Source of the DNA: Clostridium sp.
Lineage (GTDB): Bacteria > Bacillota > Clostridia > Lachnospirales > Lachnospiraceae
Direction: 5' to 3'
Length of the DNA stretch: 64,000 bases
Assembly: GCA_023664385.1 (NCBI GenBank)
Contig: JAMPFU010000001.1
Coordinates: 21,954 to 85,953 of the forward strand
The notes under the pieces were generated by a model, which did not search any database, was not told where the DNA came from, and saw only the letters and a program-made list of their open reading frames with translations. Shown one piece after another: positions 1 to 7,827 of this stretch (its first letter is position 1; each line of letters begins with the position of its first letter). A program made the position numbers and the translations under genes.

Positions 1-217
1 GCTCTATGTTTTCCTCCGCCTCCATGTCGTATGTAGTGATTTCACCGACAGCTTCGTCTACATCCGTTTCCGCAAACGCTGACTGCGTTTTGTCATCGTC
101 CTTGTCACTGTTGGCAAGGTCAAGCGAATTGCCTGAAAAATTAATATAACCTGCAACGCCAAGCAGCACTGTTAATGCCGCAATAATGATCTGATTTTTC
201 TTTATTGATTTTTTCAT
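1..217 (-). CDS. spoIIIAH: Stage III sporulation protein AH, N-terminal part
   Basis: The first 72 codons run off the left edge of the window. The product starts MKKSIKKNQIIIAALTVLLG, a short basic stretch followed by one hydrophobic helix, then an acidic Asp/Glu-rich linker. This is the layout of SpoIIIAH, the mother-cell membrane protein whose outer domain meets forespore SpoIIQ to form the feeding-tube channel. The conserved ring-building domain lies outside the window. A strong ribosome site (GGAGGG at 221-226) precedes the ATG, 11 bp after the spoIIIAG stop. Position as last gene of the operon supports the call. Confidence 0.85.
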   Translation of the reverse strand, partial: MKKSIKKNQIIIAALTVLLGVAGYINFSGNSLDLANSDKDDDKTQSAFAETDVDEAVGEITTYDMEAEENIE

Positions 218-228
218 ATACCCTCCTA

Positions 229-642
229 CTATTTTTTAATTATTACCGCCACCTTATGGGCAGGCAAATCAAAAAGAGCCGAAACAGCGTAGGTAATGTC
301 AGACACTGCCTGCTGCCCGTCAACATTGGCAACTATAAGAATACCGTCTATCACTACCCTTTTGTCAGTCTGTCCATACATATCCACAGACCCTGTGTCC
401 TCAGATATATGTACCATAACCTCCATAGTTCCCTCCCCATATGAGTTTTCCAAAATACTGTCCAGCCTCTGCTCATAGTATTCGGCATAGGACTGATAGC
501 TGTCCCGGGCAGCATCCGGCTCCCCATCGTCCGACTTATCCTTTACGGGCATACATACGACAAGCAGCAAAACGCCTACAAGTATTATGGTTATTATCTT
601 ATCTGTTTTTAAATCCTTTATTTTTTTTAAATCAATCCCCAT
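229..642 (-). CDS. spoIIIAG: Stage III sporulation protein AG
   Basis: 137 aa. One membrane helix (about residues 15-31, IITIILVGVLLLVV) is followed by a Tyr/Glu-rich linker and a C-terminal domain containing RVVIDGILIVANVDGQQAV and ending ALFDLPAHKVAVIIKK. That C-terminus is the typical SpoIIIAG ring-building motif found in the mother cell-forespore channel. The protein is shorter than I would expect for the family, mainly because the linker is compact. It sits between spoIIIAF and spoIIIAH with only a few bases on either side, so it is translated as part of one operon. Confidence 0.9.
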   Translation of the reverse strand: MGIDLKKIKDLKTDKIITIILVGVLLLVVCMPVKDKSDDGEPDAARDSYQSYAEYYEQRLDSILENSYGEGTMEVMVHISEDTGSVDMYGQTDKRVVIDGILIVANVDGQQAVSDITYAVSALFDLPAHKVAVIIKK

Positions 643-646
643 TACA

Positions 647-1120
647 TCACCGTCTTACTATATTTATACTATCAACATCCACATAATAGACTTCAAATAT
701 ATAATTTTTTATTATATTCACTTCCGTTTCGTTCAAGCTGCCTTTTATGTAAAGCGTTACGCTTATGGGCTTTTTATCCTGATTTGTTATTACGGCAGCA
801 TCTTCTATGTCATATCCCATAGCTTCAAGTGACGTAATGATTGTCGTTTTCACTCCCATATCATAATAATCATACATAGTATCCCTGTCCTTAAAAATGC
901 TTTTATCCTGCATATAGCTTTCCATGCCGTATGCAAGGCGCTCCAAATCCTCCGTATTAAATTTCAAAAGAAATGACAACGGCCGTACCATAATAATTAC
1001 GATAAGAAGCCCTGCAAAAAATGATATATATTTTCTGTAATTTCCTGACGGCGCCATATTAAGCACAAGCCCCGACATAATAAGATAAAGAACAAGACTT
1101 TTCATCCACCCATATAACAT
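647..1120 (-). CDS. spoIIIAF: Stage III sporulation protein AF
   Basis: 157 aa from the ATG at 1120, chosen because AGGAGGT lies 6 bases upstream; a longer reading frame to 1168 overlaps spoIIIAE and has no ribosome site. Two N-terminal membrane helices (about residues 5-20 and 27-48) are followed by a soluble C-terminal domain with IEDAAVITNQDKKPISVTLYI, the SpoIIIAF pattern. Member of the spoIIIA channel operon made in the mother cell. It starts 11 bp after the spoIIIAE stop. Confidence 0.88.
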   Translation of the reverse strand: MLYGWMKSLVLYLIMSGLVLNMAPSGNYRKYISFFAGLLIVIIMVRPLSFLLKFNTEDLERLAYGMESYMQDKSIFKDRDTMYDYYDMGVKTTIITSLEAMGYDIEDAAVITNQDKKPISVTLYIKGSLNETEVNIIKNYIFEVYYVDVDSINIVRR

Positions 1121-1130
1121 GACAGACCTC

Positions 1131-2528
1131 CTATCCGCTGCTTGCATACGCCATAATTGCCACAACAAGCATAAAAAGCGCCACTGAGCTTCCTATTGCC
1201 TTAAGTAAAAGCGACATGCCCGAAGCAAGCGTTTCTATTCCATTTACATACCGTTTTTCGCCGATTGGCTGCAGCATTGCCGAGGTTACCCGTATCAGCA
1301 TCATAATGATAAAGGTTTTTAGTACAGGTGCAAGGGCTATTATTCCGAGTATGAGAATGCCTGCAATTCCGATGCTGTTTTTTATCACGACCCCAGCCTT
1401 TAAAAACGTGCCTGTGATTAAGGCTCCCATTCCTCCGCCCGGAATCGCTGACACAATTTTATTTATCGTATTTTTTCCAAGTGCATCAAGCTGAGGCTCA
1501 AGCAGGCTTTTTATAATGCTAAGCCCTACAACAAAAACAACGATTGTTTTCAGCATCCATATTACAATGTTCCGGACAAGGGTGCAGAGCTTTGAAAGGC
1601 TGTCCTCCTTATTCAGATTATTTACAAGGGAAACGATCACATAAAATTTAATCATCGGAAGCACAACGCCCGAAATGACAATCTGCACAAGCCATATGCC
1701 GACCATGATAAGCTCGTACATTCCCGCAGACGAAACCGGATTGCCCACAAAATTCATGGACAGGGCATAAACCGGAATTACAATTTTTACAAAAGAAATG
1801 ATGCTGTCTATAGCATCCTCTACCATATCAAGACTGATAAGAAAGGACGAAAGTAAAATAGACGTTATAATTAAATATGTAACATAAAAGCCCTGCTCAC
1901 TTACAAAGCTTCCGTTAAAGCTGCCTGAAAGCTTCACAAAAACCGAGCCAATCAAAACGATAATAATAAGCTGAATAATAAGCTGTTTATTTACAAGTAT
2001 ATCCTCAACGGTTATTTTTTTTATTATTTTCCATACACTCTGTTTTACATAGTTAAAATCATTATTTTTAATTCCTGAAAATATGGCGTTGAAGCTTATA
2101 TCCTCCATTCCCATACGGTTAATGCCATGCTGCACCTCATTCAGTCCAATCTCGTTGTATATATCCATATACAGCTCGTCCGTAATAACAAATTCTATAT
2201 TGCTTTCATTTGTTTTACTCTTGTTTTCATTACTTTCATCTGTATCGCTTTCATTTATTTTACTCTTGTTTTCATTACTTTCATTTGTATCAATTTCATA
2301 TACATGACCTGCATATATCCTGCTGCCATCTATATTGCTCGCATTTGCATCATTTTTATCTGTATTACTTGCATTTACACTATTTTTATCTTCATCTGCG
2401 CTGAAATTATCATCCGTTTCTCTGCATACCTTTGTTTCTGCATAGCTTGTACAACTATTATACTGAAATAAAACTGCAATGCAGGCAGTTAAAAAAGCAA
2501 CCTTACCGATATTTTGCAAGCCAGACAT
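1131..2528 (-). CDS. spoIIIAE: Stage III sporulation protein AE
   Basis: 465 aa from the ATG at 2528, which follows GAGGTGG; an ATG at 2540 that overlaps the spoIIIAD stop (TAATG) is the alternative. A signal-type hydrophobic N-terminus is followed by about 110 residues of Asn/Asp/Ser/Lys-rich low-complexity sequence. About seven membrane helices then follow, with Gly-rich loops such as SAIPGGGMGALITGTF, the polytopic SpoIIIAE core. SpoIIIAE is the multipass membrane component of the sporulation channel. The low-complexity insert carries a 45-bp internal DNA repeat (near 2205 and 2250) and is unusual for the family. Confidence 0.9.
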   Translation of the reverse strand: MSGLQNIGKVAFLTACIAVLFQYNSCTSYAETKVCRETDDNFSADEDKNSVNASNTDKNDANASNIDGSRIYAGHVYEIDTNESNENKSKINESDTDESNENKSKTNESNIEFVITDELYMDIYNEIGLNEVQHGINRMGMEDISFNAIFSGIKNNDFNYVKQSVWKIIKKITVEDILVNKQLIIQLIIIVLIGSVFVKLSGSFNGSFVSEQGFYVTYLIITSILLSSFLISLDMVEDAIDSIISFVKIVIPVYALSMNFVGNPVSSAGMYELIMVGIWLVQIVISGVVLPMIKFYVIVSLVNNLNKEDSLSKLCTLVRNIVIWMLKTIVVFVVGLSIIKSLLEPQLDALGKNTINKIVSAIPGGGMGALITGTFLKAGVVIKNSIGIAGILILGIIALAPVLKTFIIMMLIRVTSAMLQPIGEKRYVNGIETLASGMSLLLKAIGSSVALFMLVVAIMAYASSG

Positions 2529-2539
2529 AATCCACCTCA

Positions 2540-2920
2540 TTACAATTCCAATATAGTTTCTATCACCTGCATAAGTACAGGAAGCGCCACCATAAGCATT
2601 GTAAGCTTACCCAAAAGCTCTATCTGTGAGGAAACCGCACTGTAGCCTGCATCTTTGCTTATGCCGGCGGCAAATTCACATATATAGGCAATCCCCACAA
2701 GCTTAAGCAAAATAATCACATATGTATATTCTATTTTTATGTATGCGGCAAGCTGCTTTAATGTATCAATTATCGTTCCGATTCTTACCACACTGAGAGA
2801 AATGATAACAATGCACACGGCAAGAGAAATCATGCTGCTCATTTCCGGATTTCTTGATTTCAGACTTAGGGAAAGTATAACTGCAATAATAACAAATGCC
2901 ATAATAGCTCCAAGCGTCAT
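2540..2920 (-). CDS. spoIIIAD: Stage III sporulation protein AD
   Basis: 126 aa from the ATG at 2920. A GTG three codons upstream (2929) lies inside the AAAGGGTG ribosome site, so ATG is preferred. It is almost wholly hydrophobic with about four membrane helices and a conserved central stretch LLKLVGIAYICEFAAGISKDAGY typical of SpoIIIAD (quoted here only to locate it; residues about 71-93). It is translationally linked to spoIIIAC upstream and spoIIIAE downstream. Confidence 0.9.
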   Translation of the reverse strand: MTLGAIMAFVIIAVILSLSLKSRNPEMSSMISLAVCIVIISLSVVRIGTIIDTLKQLAAYIKIEYTYVIILLKLVGIAYICEFAAGISKDAGYSAVSSQIELLGKLTMLMVALPVLMQVIETILEL

Positions 2921-2932
2921 ATATATCACCCT

Positions 2933-3127
2933 TTAAAAATCAAACAGCTTGTTAATATTTGCAAACAGCTCATAAACATACGGTATAATCCACGACAGAA
3001 CTATAATAAGACCGGCAAGGCTGACAAGATAAGCCTGATCATCTCTGCCTGAATGCTTCAAAACCTGATTGAGCAATGAAACTATAATGCCTACTGCACC
3101 TATCTTAAAAATAATTTCAATAGTCAT
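2933..3127 (-). CDS. spoIIIAC: Stage III sporulation protein AC
   Basis: 64 aa with two membrane helices joined by the polar loop KHSGRDDQAYLV, the SpoIIIAC pattern and usual family length. A ribosome site GGAGG lies just upstream of the ATG. It sits 12 bp after the spoIIIAB stop. Small mother-cell membrane component of the SpoIIIA channel. Confidence 0.92.
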   Translation of the reverse strand: MTIEIIFKIGAVGIIVSLLNQVLKHSGRDDQAYLVSLAGLIIVLSWIIPYVYELFANINKLFDF

Positions 3128-3139
3128 ATATCCTCCAAC

Positions 3140-3673
3140 CTATACAAGCATTATAACAATCATCAGTCCACCCAGCACGCCAAATACAACCGATATTCTC
3201 ATATGGCTTACAAGCTTCTCATCAGCATATTTTATTATTTTAGAAAGATTTTCCTTTTCAAGCTCCAAGGTCATCTGCTGTGTCTGTATATCAAGATACC
3301 CAAATGCCTGTCCAAGAGATTTTAAAACCACCATGTCTCCTCTTTTAAGCTTTGTATTTTCCCTGAGAAAGATAAGGGAAGCACACCAGCTTTCGTAAAA
3401 GGATTCCGGTTTTCTCTCATCGTCCTCAAGGGTAAGCTCATTTCCCAAATCCTCAAGCCATTTTCTAAAAGGTTGTCCACATTTTGCTGCCACCAAAAGA
3501 CATGCCTCGCTTAATACGGCATGTCTATATGTTATTTCCCCCTCAAGATAGCTTACAATTCTTTGAAGCTCCCTAAGCTGCGCCGTCCGTTTTTTCATGT
3601 CAAACGCGAATTTGAGACCCAGCATCAACCCACCTGCGGCAATAAATACACTGCCCGCTAATTTGCAATACAA
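3140..3673 (-). CDS. spoIIIAB: Stage III sporulation protein AB
   Basis: 177 aa. N- and C-terminal hydrophobic helices flank a soluble helical domain with LRELQRIVSYLEGEITYRHA, a SpoIIIAB hallmark that is structurally related to type II secretion GspF-like folds. The only plausible start is a TTG at 3673 overlapping the end of spoIIIAA by 16 bases, without a clear ribosome site, so translation is probably coupled to spoIIIAA. Confidence 0.88.
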   Translation of the reverse strand: MYCKLAGSVFIAAGGLMLGLKFAFDMKKRTAQLRELQRIVSYLEGEITYRHAVLSEACLLVAAKCGQPFRKWLEDLGNELTLEDDERKPESFYESWCASLIFLRENTKLKRGDMVVLKSLGQAFGYLDIQTQQMTLELEKENLSKIIKYADEKLVSHMRISVVFGVLGGLMIVIMLV

Positions 3674-4617
3674 AGCGAATGTATGTATAATTCATTGCCC
3701 CTTTCATCAAATATGTTCTCGATTGTTCCTGTGTTCTTGCCGCCCAAAACGATATACCTGTCAAATACCCTTTCTTCTATCAGCTTCCTAAGAGCAGGCC
3801 TTGTTCTTATATCGTCCACGGAATCACCGTGAATTGTAGCCAAAATTGCACATCCACAGTTTATAACATAGGATATTGCATCTATATCCTCCCTGCTCCC
3901 TATTTCATCAACGGCTATTACCTTGGGATTCATGGACCTGAGCATCATAAGCATGCCCTCAGCCTTCGGGCAGCCGTCTAAAATATCCGTCCGAAGTCCC
4001 ACGTCATTTTGGGGGACGCCCATATAACACGCACCTATTTCCGAACGCTCATCAACAACACCCACATTCATCCCCCGTAAGCAGCCGTTTCCATCCGAAA
4101 TGCATCTTACAATATCTCTAAGTAATGTTGTTTTTCCCTGCCCCGGAGGCGATATGATTAAAGTATGTAATACTCTGCCATCCCTGATTAAATACGGCAG
4201 TACATGTTCTGCACACCCTTTTATCTGATGGGACGCCCTAATGTTTATAAACGAAATATGCTTCACGCTCTTAACTCTCCCATTATCCAATACGACCTGA
4301 CCTGCTAAGCCTACCCTGTGACCTCCCCGAACGGTAATAAATCCCTGTCTTACTTCATCCTCATAAGCATATAGCGAATAATCGGACACGTAATCAATCG
4401 TTGCTCTTATGTCTGCGCCTGTGACCCTGTATGCCCGCTTTTGGTCCTGCGTCATACCGCCATATTCACACACAAAATATTCTCCATGAGAAAACATAAG
4501 AATCAAAGGCTCATTTATGCGAAGCCTCAGTTCAATGAGCTTTTCGTAATTTATATTTGACTGTTCGAGCAGACCTTTGATATTTTGCGACAATAATCTG
4601 CATATAGTATTCTTCAA
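3658..4617 (-). CDS. spoIIIAA: Stage III sporulation ATPase AA
   Basis: 319 aa AAA-type secretion ATPase related to type II/IV secretion motors. Visible motifs are Walker A PPGQGKTTLL (about residues 158-167), the family signature VVDERSEIGACYMG, and Walker B VIAVDEIGSREDID. It energises or helps assemble the SpoIIIA channel from the mother-cell cytoplasm. The start is a TTG at 4617 preceded by AAGGGGTGAG. It is the first gene of the eight-gene operon and is divergent from efp. Confidence 0.93.
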   Translation of the reverse strand: MKNTICRLLSQNIKGLLEQSNINYEKLIELRLRINEPLILMFSHGEYFVCEYGGMTQDQKRAYRVTGADIRATIDYVSDYSLYAYEDEVRQGFITVRGGHRVGLAGQVVLDNGRVKSVKHISFINIRASHQIKGCAEHVLPYLIRDGRVLHTLIISPPGQGKTTLLRDIVRCISDGNGCLRGMNVGVVDERSEIGACYMGVPQNDVGLRTDILDGCPKAEGMLMMLRSMNPKVIAVDEIGSREDIDAISYVINCGCAILATIHGDSVDDIRTRPALRKLIEERVFDRYIVLGGKNTGTIENIFDERGNELYIHSLCIAN

Positions 4618-4636
4618 AGTCTCACCCCTTAATAGT

Positions 4637-4665
4637 ATTTATATGCCTGTAATATAAAAATATGA
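4637..4665 (-). promoter_or_regulatory. Putative sigma-E promoter of the spoIIIA operon
   Basis: On the minus strand TCATATT (4659-4665) and CATATAAAT (4637-4645) are separated by 13 bases. This resembles the mother-cell sigma-E pattern (ATA-type -35, CATANNNT-type -10), about 20 bases before the spoIIIAA start. Sigma-E control of spoIIIA is established in Bacillus; here it is inferred from the motif only. Confidence 0.5.
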
Positions 4666-4731
4666 ATCTTATTTTATATTATAAAATTTAGATGCTTGCG
4701 AAACTCTGCTTTTGCAGGCAGCATTGTAGAA

Positions 4732-4799
4732 CAAAGTGCTTTCATCACTCTTTATTCTGCCACAACTTTAATGGCACTTTGGGCGAATCTTAGCAGGAT
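4732..4799 (+). repeat. Partial copy of the triple-hairpin repeat element
   Basis: This 68-bp stretch is nearly the same as the first half of the element at 10533-10648. It has the arms CAAAGTGC (4732-4739) and GCACTTTG (4774-4781), the same loop text (CTCTTTAT, TGCCACAAC, TTAATG) and then AGCAGGAT. The second and third hairpins are lost or degraded. It lies in the 404-bp gap between spoIIIAA and efp. Confidence 0.7.
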
Positions 4800-4904
4800 A
4801 GAACTTCAACTTTTGAAACTATTAGGTAAAATAACTGACGGGAAATCTCAGTTAGAAAATGTCAGTTCGTAAATGTCAAGGGTAAATGTCAAGTGAAAAA
4901 ATAG

Positions 4905-4933
4905 TTGAAAAATCATACAGATTATAATAAAAT
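4905..4933 (+). promoter_or_regulatory. Putative efp promoter
   Basis: TTGAAA (4905-4910), a 17-base spacer and TAAAAT (4928-4933) lie about 90 bases before efp. Two direct copies of TAAATGTCAAG (about 4870-4893) sit immediately upstream. The rest of the 4618-5021 gap holds the hairpin repeat and no gene that I can see. Confidence 0.5.
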
Positions 4934-5021
4934 AAGTCCATATGTGATTTAATTGTGACGTTATCGCTTTGGCAAAGCCAAAATTCCAATGTGGTGATGT
5001 TCAAATTTAAGGAGGAAAATT

Positions 5022-5579
5022 ATGATATCAGCAGGAGATTTTAGAAACGGCGTTACTATTGAGCTTGACGGTAACGTATATCAGATTATTGAATTTCAGC
5101 ACGTAAAGCCTGGCAAGGGTGCCGCTTTCGTAAGAACAAAGCTTAAAAATATAAAGAACGGCGGCGTGGTTGAAAAAACCTTCCGTCCTACTGAAAAATG
5201 TCCTAAGGCACATATTGACAGAAAGGACATGCAGTACTTATATTCTGACGGTGAGCTTTTCCATTTCATGGATGTGGAAACATACGACCAAATAGCATTA
5301 AATGCAGATGTAATTGGAGATTCCCTTAAATTCGTTAAGGAAAACGAAATGTGTAAAATCAACTCCCACAACGGAAACGTATTTGCAGTTGAACCACCTT
5401 TGTTTGTTGAGCTTCTCATTACTGAGTGTGAGCCAGGCGTAAAGGGTGACACTGCTACCGGCGCTACAAAGCCTTGTACGGTTGAAACAGGAGCTACATT
5501 AAATGTACCGCTCTTTGTCAATCAGGGTGATACAATCAAGATTGATACCAGAACAGGCGAATACCTTTCAAGAGCATAA
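5022..5579 (+). CDS. efp: Translation elongation factor P
   Basis: 185 aa, the family's full length. EF-P binds ribosomes stalled on polyproline stretches and promotes peptide bond formation. Seen here: the N-terminal KOW-like domain with the loop [11 protein letters not shown] carrying the Lys at the tip that contacts the P-site tRNA, the OB domain with FMDVETYDQ, and the conserved C-terminal signature [30 protein letters not shown] precedes the ATG. Adjacent to spoIIIAA but divergent, an arrangement common in Firmicutes. A terminator follows. Confidence 0.97.
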   Translation: MISAGDFRNGVTIELDGNVYQIIEFQHVKPGKGAAFVRTKLKNIKNGGVVEKTFRPTEKCPKAHIDRKDMQYLYSDGELFHFMDVETYDQIALNADVIGDSLKFVKENEMCKINSHNGNVFAVEPPLFVELLITECEPGVKGDTATGATKPCTVETGATLNVPLFVNQGDTIKIDTRTGEYLSRA

Positions 5580-5658
5580 GAAATCGTCATGGGGTTTTCA
5601 CCTTAAACCCGCATAATAATGTAAATTTATTTTTATCTGTCAGCTACAGATATGCTTC

Positions 5659-5702
5659 AATTGCCGTCTAACTATTACAACGTATTTAGACGGCAATTTT
5701 TA
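5659..5702 (+). terminator. Intrinsic terminator after efp
   Basis: A 13-bp perfect stem (AATTGCCGTCTAA at 5659-5671, TTAGACGGCAATT at 5686-5698) is followed by a T run. It can also serve the convergent gene at 5772. Confidence 0.9.
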
Positions 5703-5771
5703 ATGCCATTTTGTCTGAAATAATCGTTTTTTACTATACAATTCCACATTTTGCCATTGAAGATACAACAG

Positions 5772-6749
5772 CTAAACTGTCATGTACTGCTCCTTGTAGG
5801 CTTCATATACAAGCTCTGCATCATAACCAGGGGCATAGGGTTCAGCAGCTTTGCATATTTCTGATATAACCTCTATATCCTCCTCTAACTCATCAGCAAT
5901 AATATCAACCTCTTTTGATTTTCTTAATTTACAGCAAATTTGTGTAATAAGAGTTTTAAATTTCCCTTCAACCAAAGCCACTTGAACTGCCTGCGTAACT
6001 GCCTGTTTAACCGCAGCTTGAACTGCCTGCTGTTTTTCTTCCTCAAATAATCTTCCTACCTGTGTCATGCTTATCCACTCCCTTACATAATTGCTGGTTT
6101 TTCTGTCTATTACCTTGTCGGTAAAAACAAGGGTTCCCGAAAGCAGAAATACCATTTTTTCTACATCTGTTACATGCTTCGCCAAATCTATTGAAGCATC
6201 AATTGCTTTTCTTTTTTCCTCCATCGTTTTATATGTCAGTGGAAGAATGATAAATTCCATCAATTCCTCATCCGTAAGCGTCTCTTTGTTCTGTATTTTT
6301 TCCGTAAGTCGTTTCTTTATTTCTTCCGAATTTAGCTCTGATAAGAAAGCTTCCTCAATATTCAAACGGAATGCCCCTGTATCATATACGTCCTTAGTTT
6401 CTACCCTGCTCACGTCTGCCGTATATATGACTATCATTCTGATTTGTATGTTATAGATGCCCTGCCGTCTGTACCGTTCCAAAACCCTTGTAATATAAGA
6501 TATGTATTTTATCTTATTTTCTGCCTTGTACTCGCTTTCATAATCGACAATGGCAACCGTTCCGTCCTCCAACAAAAACAGGTTGTCGATACGAAGCTCG
6601 TTTGCCGTTATCTCAGGCAGGTTTGTCGGCAGAACCTGAACGATTTTAGGTATGTCAAGTCCGTATGCCTTGAATGATTTTTCTTTCAGGTTTTCAGCAA
6701 AGACCTTACTTATAATGTCTTTGTTTTGATATGCAATGTCATTTCCCAA
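5772..6749 (-). CDS. Rpn/YhgA-like PD-(D/E)XK nuclease family protein
   Basis: 325 aa from the TTG at 6749, chosen because AAAGGAGG lies 8 bases upstream; a start at 6791 would put that ribosome site inside the gene. The N-terminal third has the nuclease-like core: RIDNLFLLEDGTVAIVDYES with acidic residues in the PD-(D/E)XK arrangement, followed by a predicted helix IKYISYITRVLERYRRQG. The C-terminal half has QAV repeats (residues about 245-270) and an acidic helical tail. Rpn-type proteins are linked to recombination-promoting nucleases and multicopy mobile genes. A second, broken copy sits at 10000-11056. Function is inferred from fold only. Confidence 0.6.
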   Translation of the reverse strand: MGNDIAYQNKDIISKVFAENLKEKSFKAYGLDIPKIVQVLPTNLPEITANELRIDNLFLLEDGTVAIVDYESEYKAENKIKYISYITRVLERYRRQGIYNIQIRMIVIYTADVSRVETKDVYDTGAFRLNIEEAFLSELNSEEIKKRLTEKIQNKETLTDEELMEFIILPLTYKTMEEKRKAIDASIDLAKHVTDVEKMVFLLSGTLVFTDKVIDRKTSNYVREWISMTQVGRLFEEEKQQAVQAAVKQAVTQAVQVALVEGKFKTLITQICCKLRKSKEVDIIADELEEDIEVISEICKAAEPYAPGYDAELVYEAYKEQYMTV

Positions 6750-6945
6750 TAGGTTTCCTCCTTTAACTACGTGTCGCAAGAGGTTACCCAAAGCAATCTA
6801 TACAGCATCCTTCTCAAATACGGACAACCCCTCTGCTTAAATTGTAATGTAATGAACTCAAAGCATCGAAGTTCCGAATTTTTCTGATTTTTTGAATGGG
6901 ATTTAAAACCCCAAAACAGAATAGAAAGACTTATGCTTTAATGAG

Positions 6946-6974
6946 ATGATAACATAAGATTGTATATATTGCAA
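6946..6974 (-). promoter_or_regulatory. Promoter and long conserved leader of the Rpn-like gene
   Basis: TTGCAA (6969-6974), a 17-base spacer and TATCAT (6946-6951) on the minus strand imply a leader of about 190 bases before the TTG start at 6749. The matching place upstream of the broken copy has TTGCAT, 17 bases, TAATAT. The leader is highly similar in the two copies and contains a possible 13-codon ORF (6767-6808). Nothing else is seen in the 6750-7094 gap. Confidence 0.55.
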
Positions 6975-7094
6975 TATATTTTTGTAAACAAAATCTGAAA
7001 ACAAAAGAAAGCTTCACAAATAGCGAACAAACTATTATACTATAACAAATACTTGTAACTAACTACGATAAGCATTGAAAGAAACGAGGTCAGT

Positions 7095-7529
7095 ATGATT
7101 AGAGAAATAGCAAAAAACGATTTAGACGGTTTATTAAAATTGTACATGCAATTGCACGATAACCCTATGCCGAAAAAGACAGATGCGCTTTTACGGATTT
7201 GGGACAATATTCTTCAGGATAAAAATCATCATGTAATTGTTGCAGAAGAAGATGGAGAAATAGTATCTTCCTGTGTCTGCGTCATCATTCCCAATCTGAC
7301 CCACAACCAACAGCCATACGCTTTTGTTGAAAATGTAATAACCGATGAAGCATACAGAAAAAAAGGACTGGCAACACAATGCCTGAATTTCGCAAAAGAG
7401 CTTGCCATAAAAGAAAATTGCTATAAAATAATGCTACTTACAGGCTCTAAGAAAGAAAGCACATTGAATTTTTACCAAAAGGCAGGCTACAACAGTCAAG
7501 ACAAGACAGCATTTATTCAATGGATATAA
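7095..7529 (+). CDS. GNAT family N-acetyltransferase
   Basis: 144 aa. The GNAT acetyl-CoA site is visible as VENVITDEAYRKKGLATQCL (about residues 78-97; the R/Q-x-x-G-x-G/A loop is RKKGLA), followed by the C-terminal beta-strand segment KIMLLTGSKKESTLNFYQKAGY. Such enzymes move an acetyl group from acetyl-CoA to an amine; the substrate cannot be told. GAGGT lies just upstream of the ATG. It stands alone on this strand between two accessory genes. Confidence 0.85.
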   Translation: MIREIAKNDLDGLLKLYMQLHDNPMPKKTDALLRIWDNILQDKNHHVIVAEEDGEIVSSCVCVIIPNLTHNQQPYAFVENVITDEAYRKKGLATQCLNFAKELAIKENCYKIMLLTGSKKESTLNFYQKAGYNSQDKTAFIQWI

Positions 7530-7692
7530 CGCACATTTCTCATCGATGATACATTTTCCTTTATTTGTCTCATTTTTGTCCCTCCTATTGCCAACAGGTA
7601 TTTTGGGCGATATAATTGTATCGTTGAAACAAATGTATCATTATGATAACACATAGAAACTATATATTTTGAGAAAGGATGGGTATACGGAA

Positions 7693-7827
7693 ATGACACT
7701 TACACAAAAACGAATCATTATTTTACTAGTAGTCATGATAGTCGCATTTGTCCTTGGACGACTTGCCATGCGTGCATTTATGAATCTAATGTTGGGCGGT
7801 ACGCTGTTTGGAGGGAATTTCCTATGA
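7693..7827 (+). CDS. Small membrane protein, 44 aa
   Basis: MTLTQKRIIILLVVMIVAF begins a 44-aa ORF with one hydrophobic helix (about residues 8-24). Its stop overlaps the start of the esterase gene as ATGA (7824-7827), and that esterase's GGAGGG ribosome site lies inside this ORF, so the two are probably translationally coupled. The upstream region holds an 11-bp inverted repeat (7545-7555 and 7632-7642). Function unknown. The ribosome site of the ORF itself is weak (AAAGGA about 14 bases upstream). Confidence 0.55.
   Translation: MTLTQKRIIILLVVMIVAFVLGRLAMRAFMNLMLGGTLFGGNFL

Noticed and set aside
2083..2471. Plus-strand hydrophobic frames
   Set aside because: Complement of the Asn/Ser-rich insert of spoIIIAE; low-complexity shadow.
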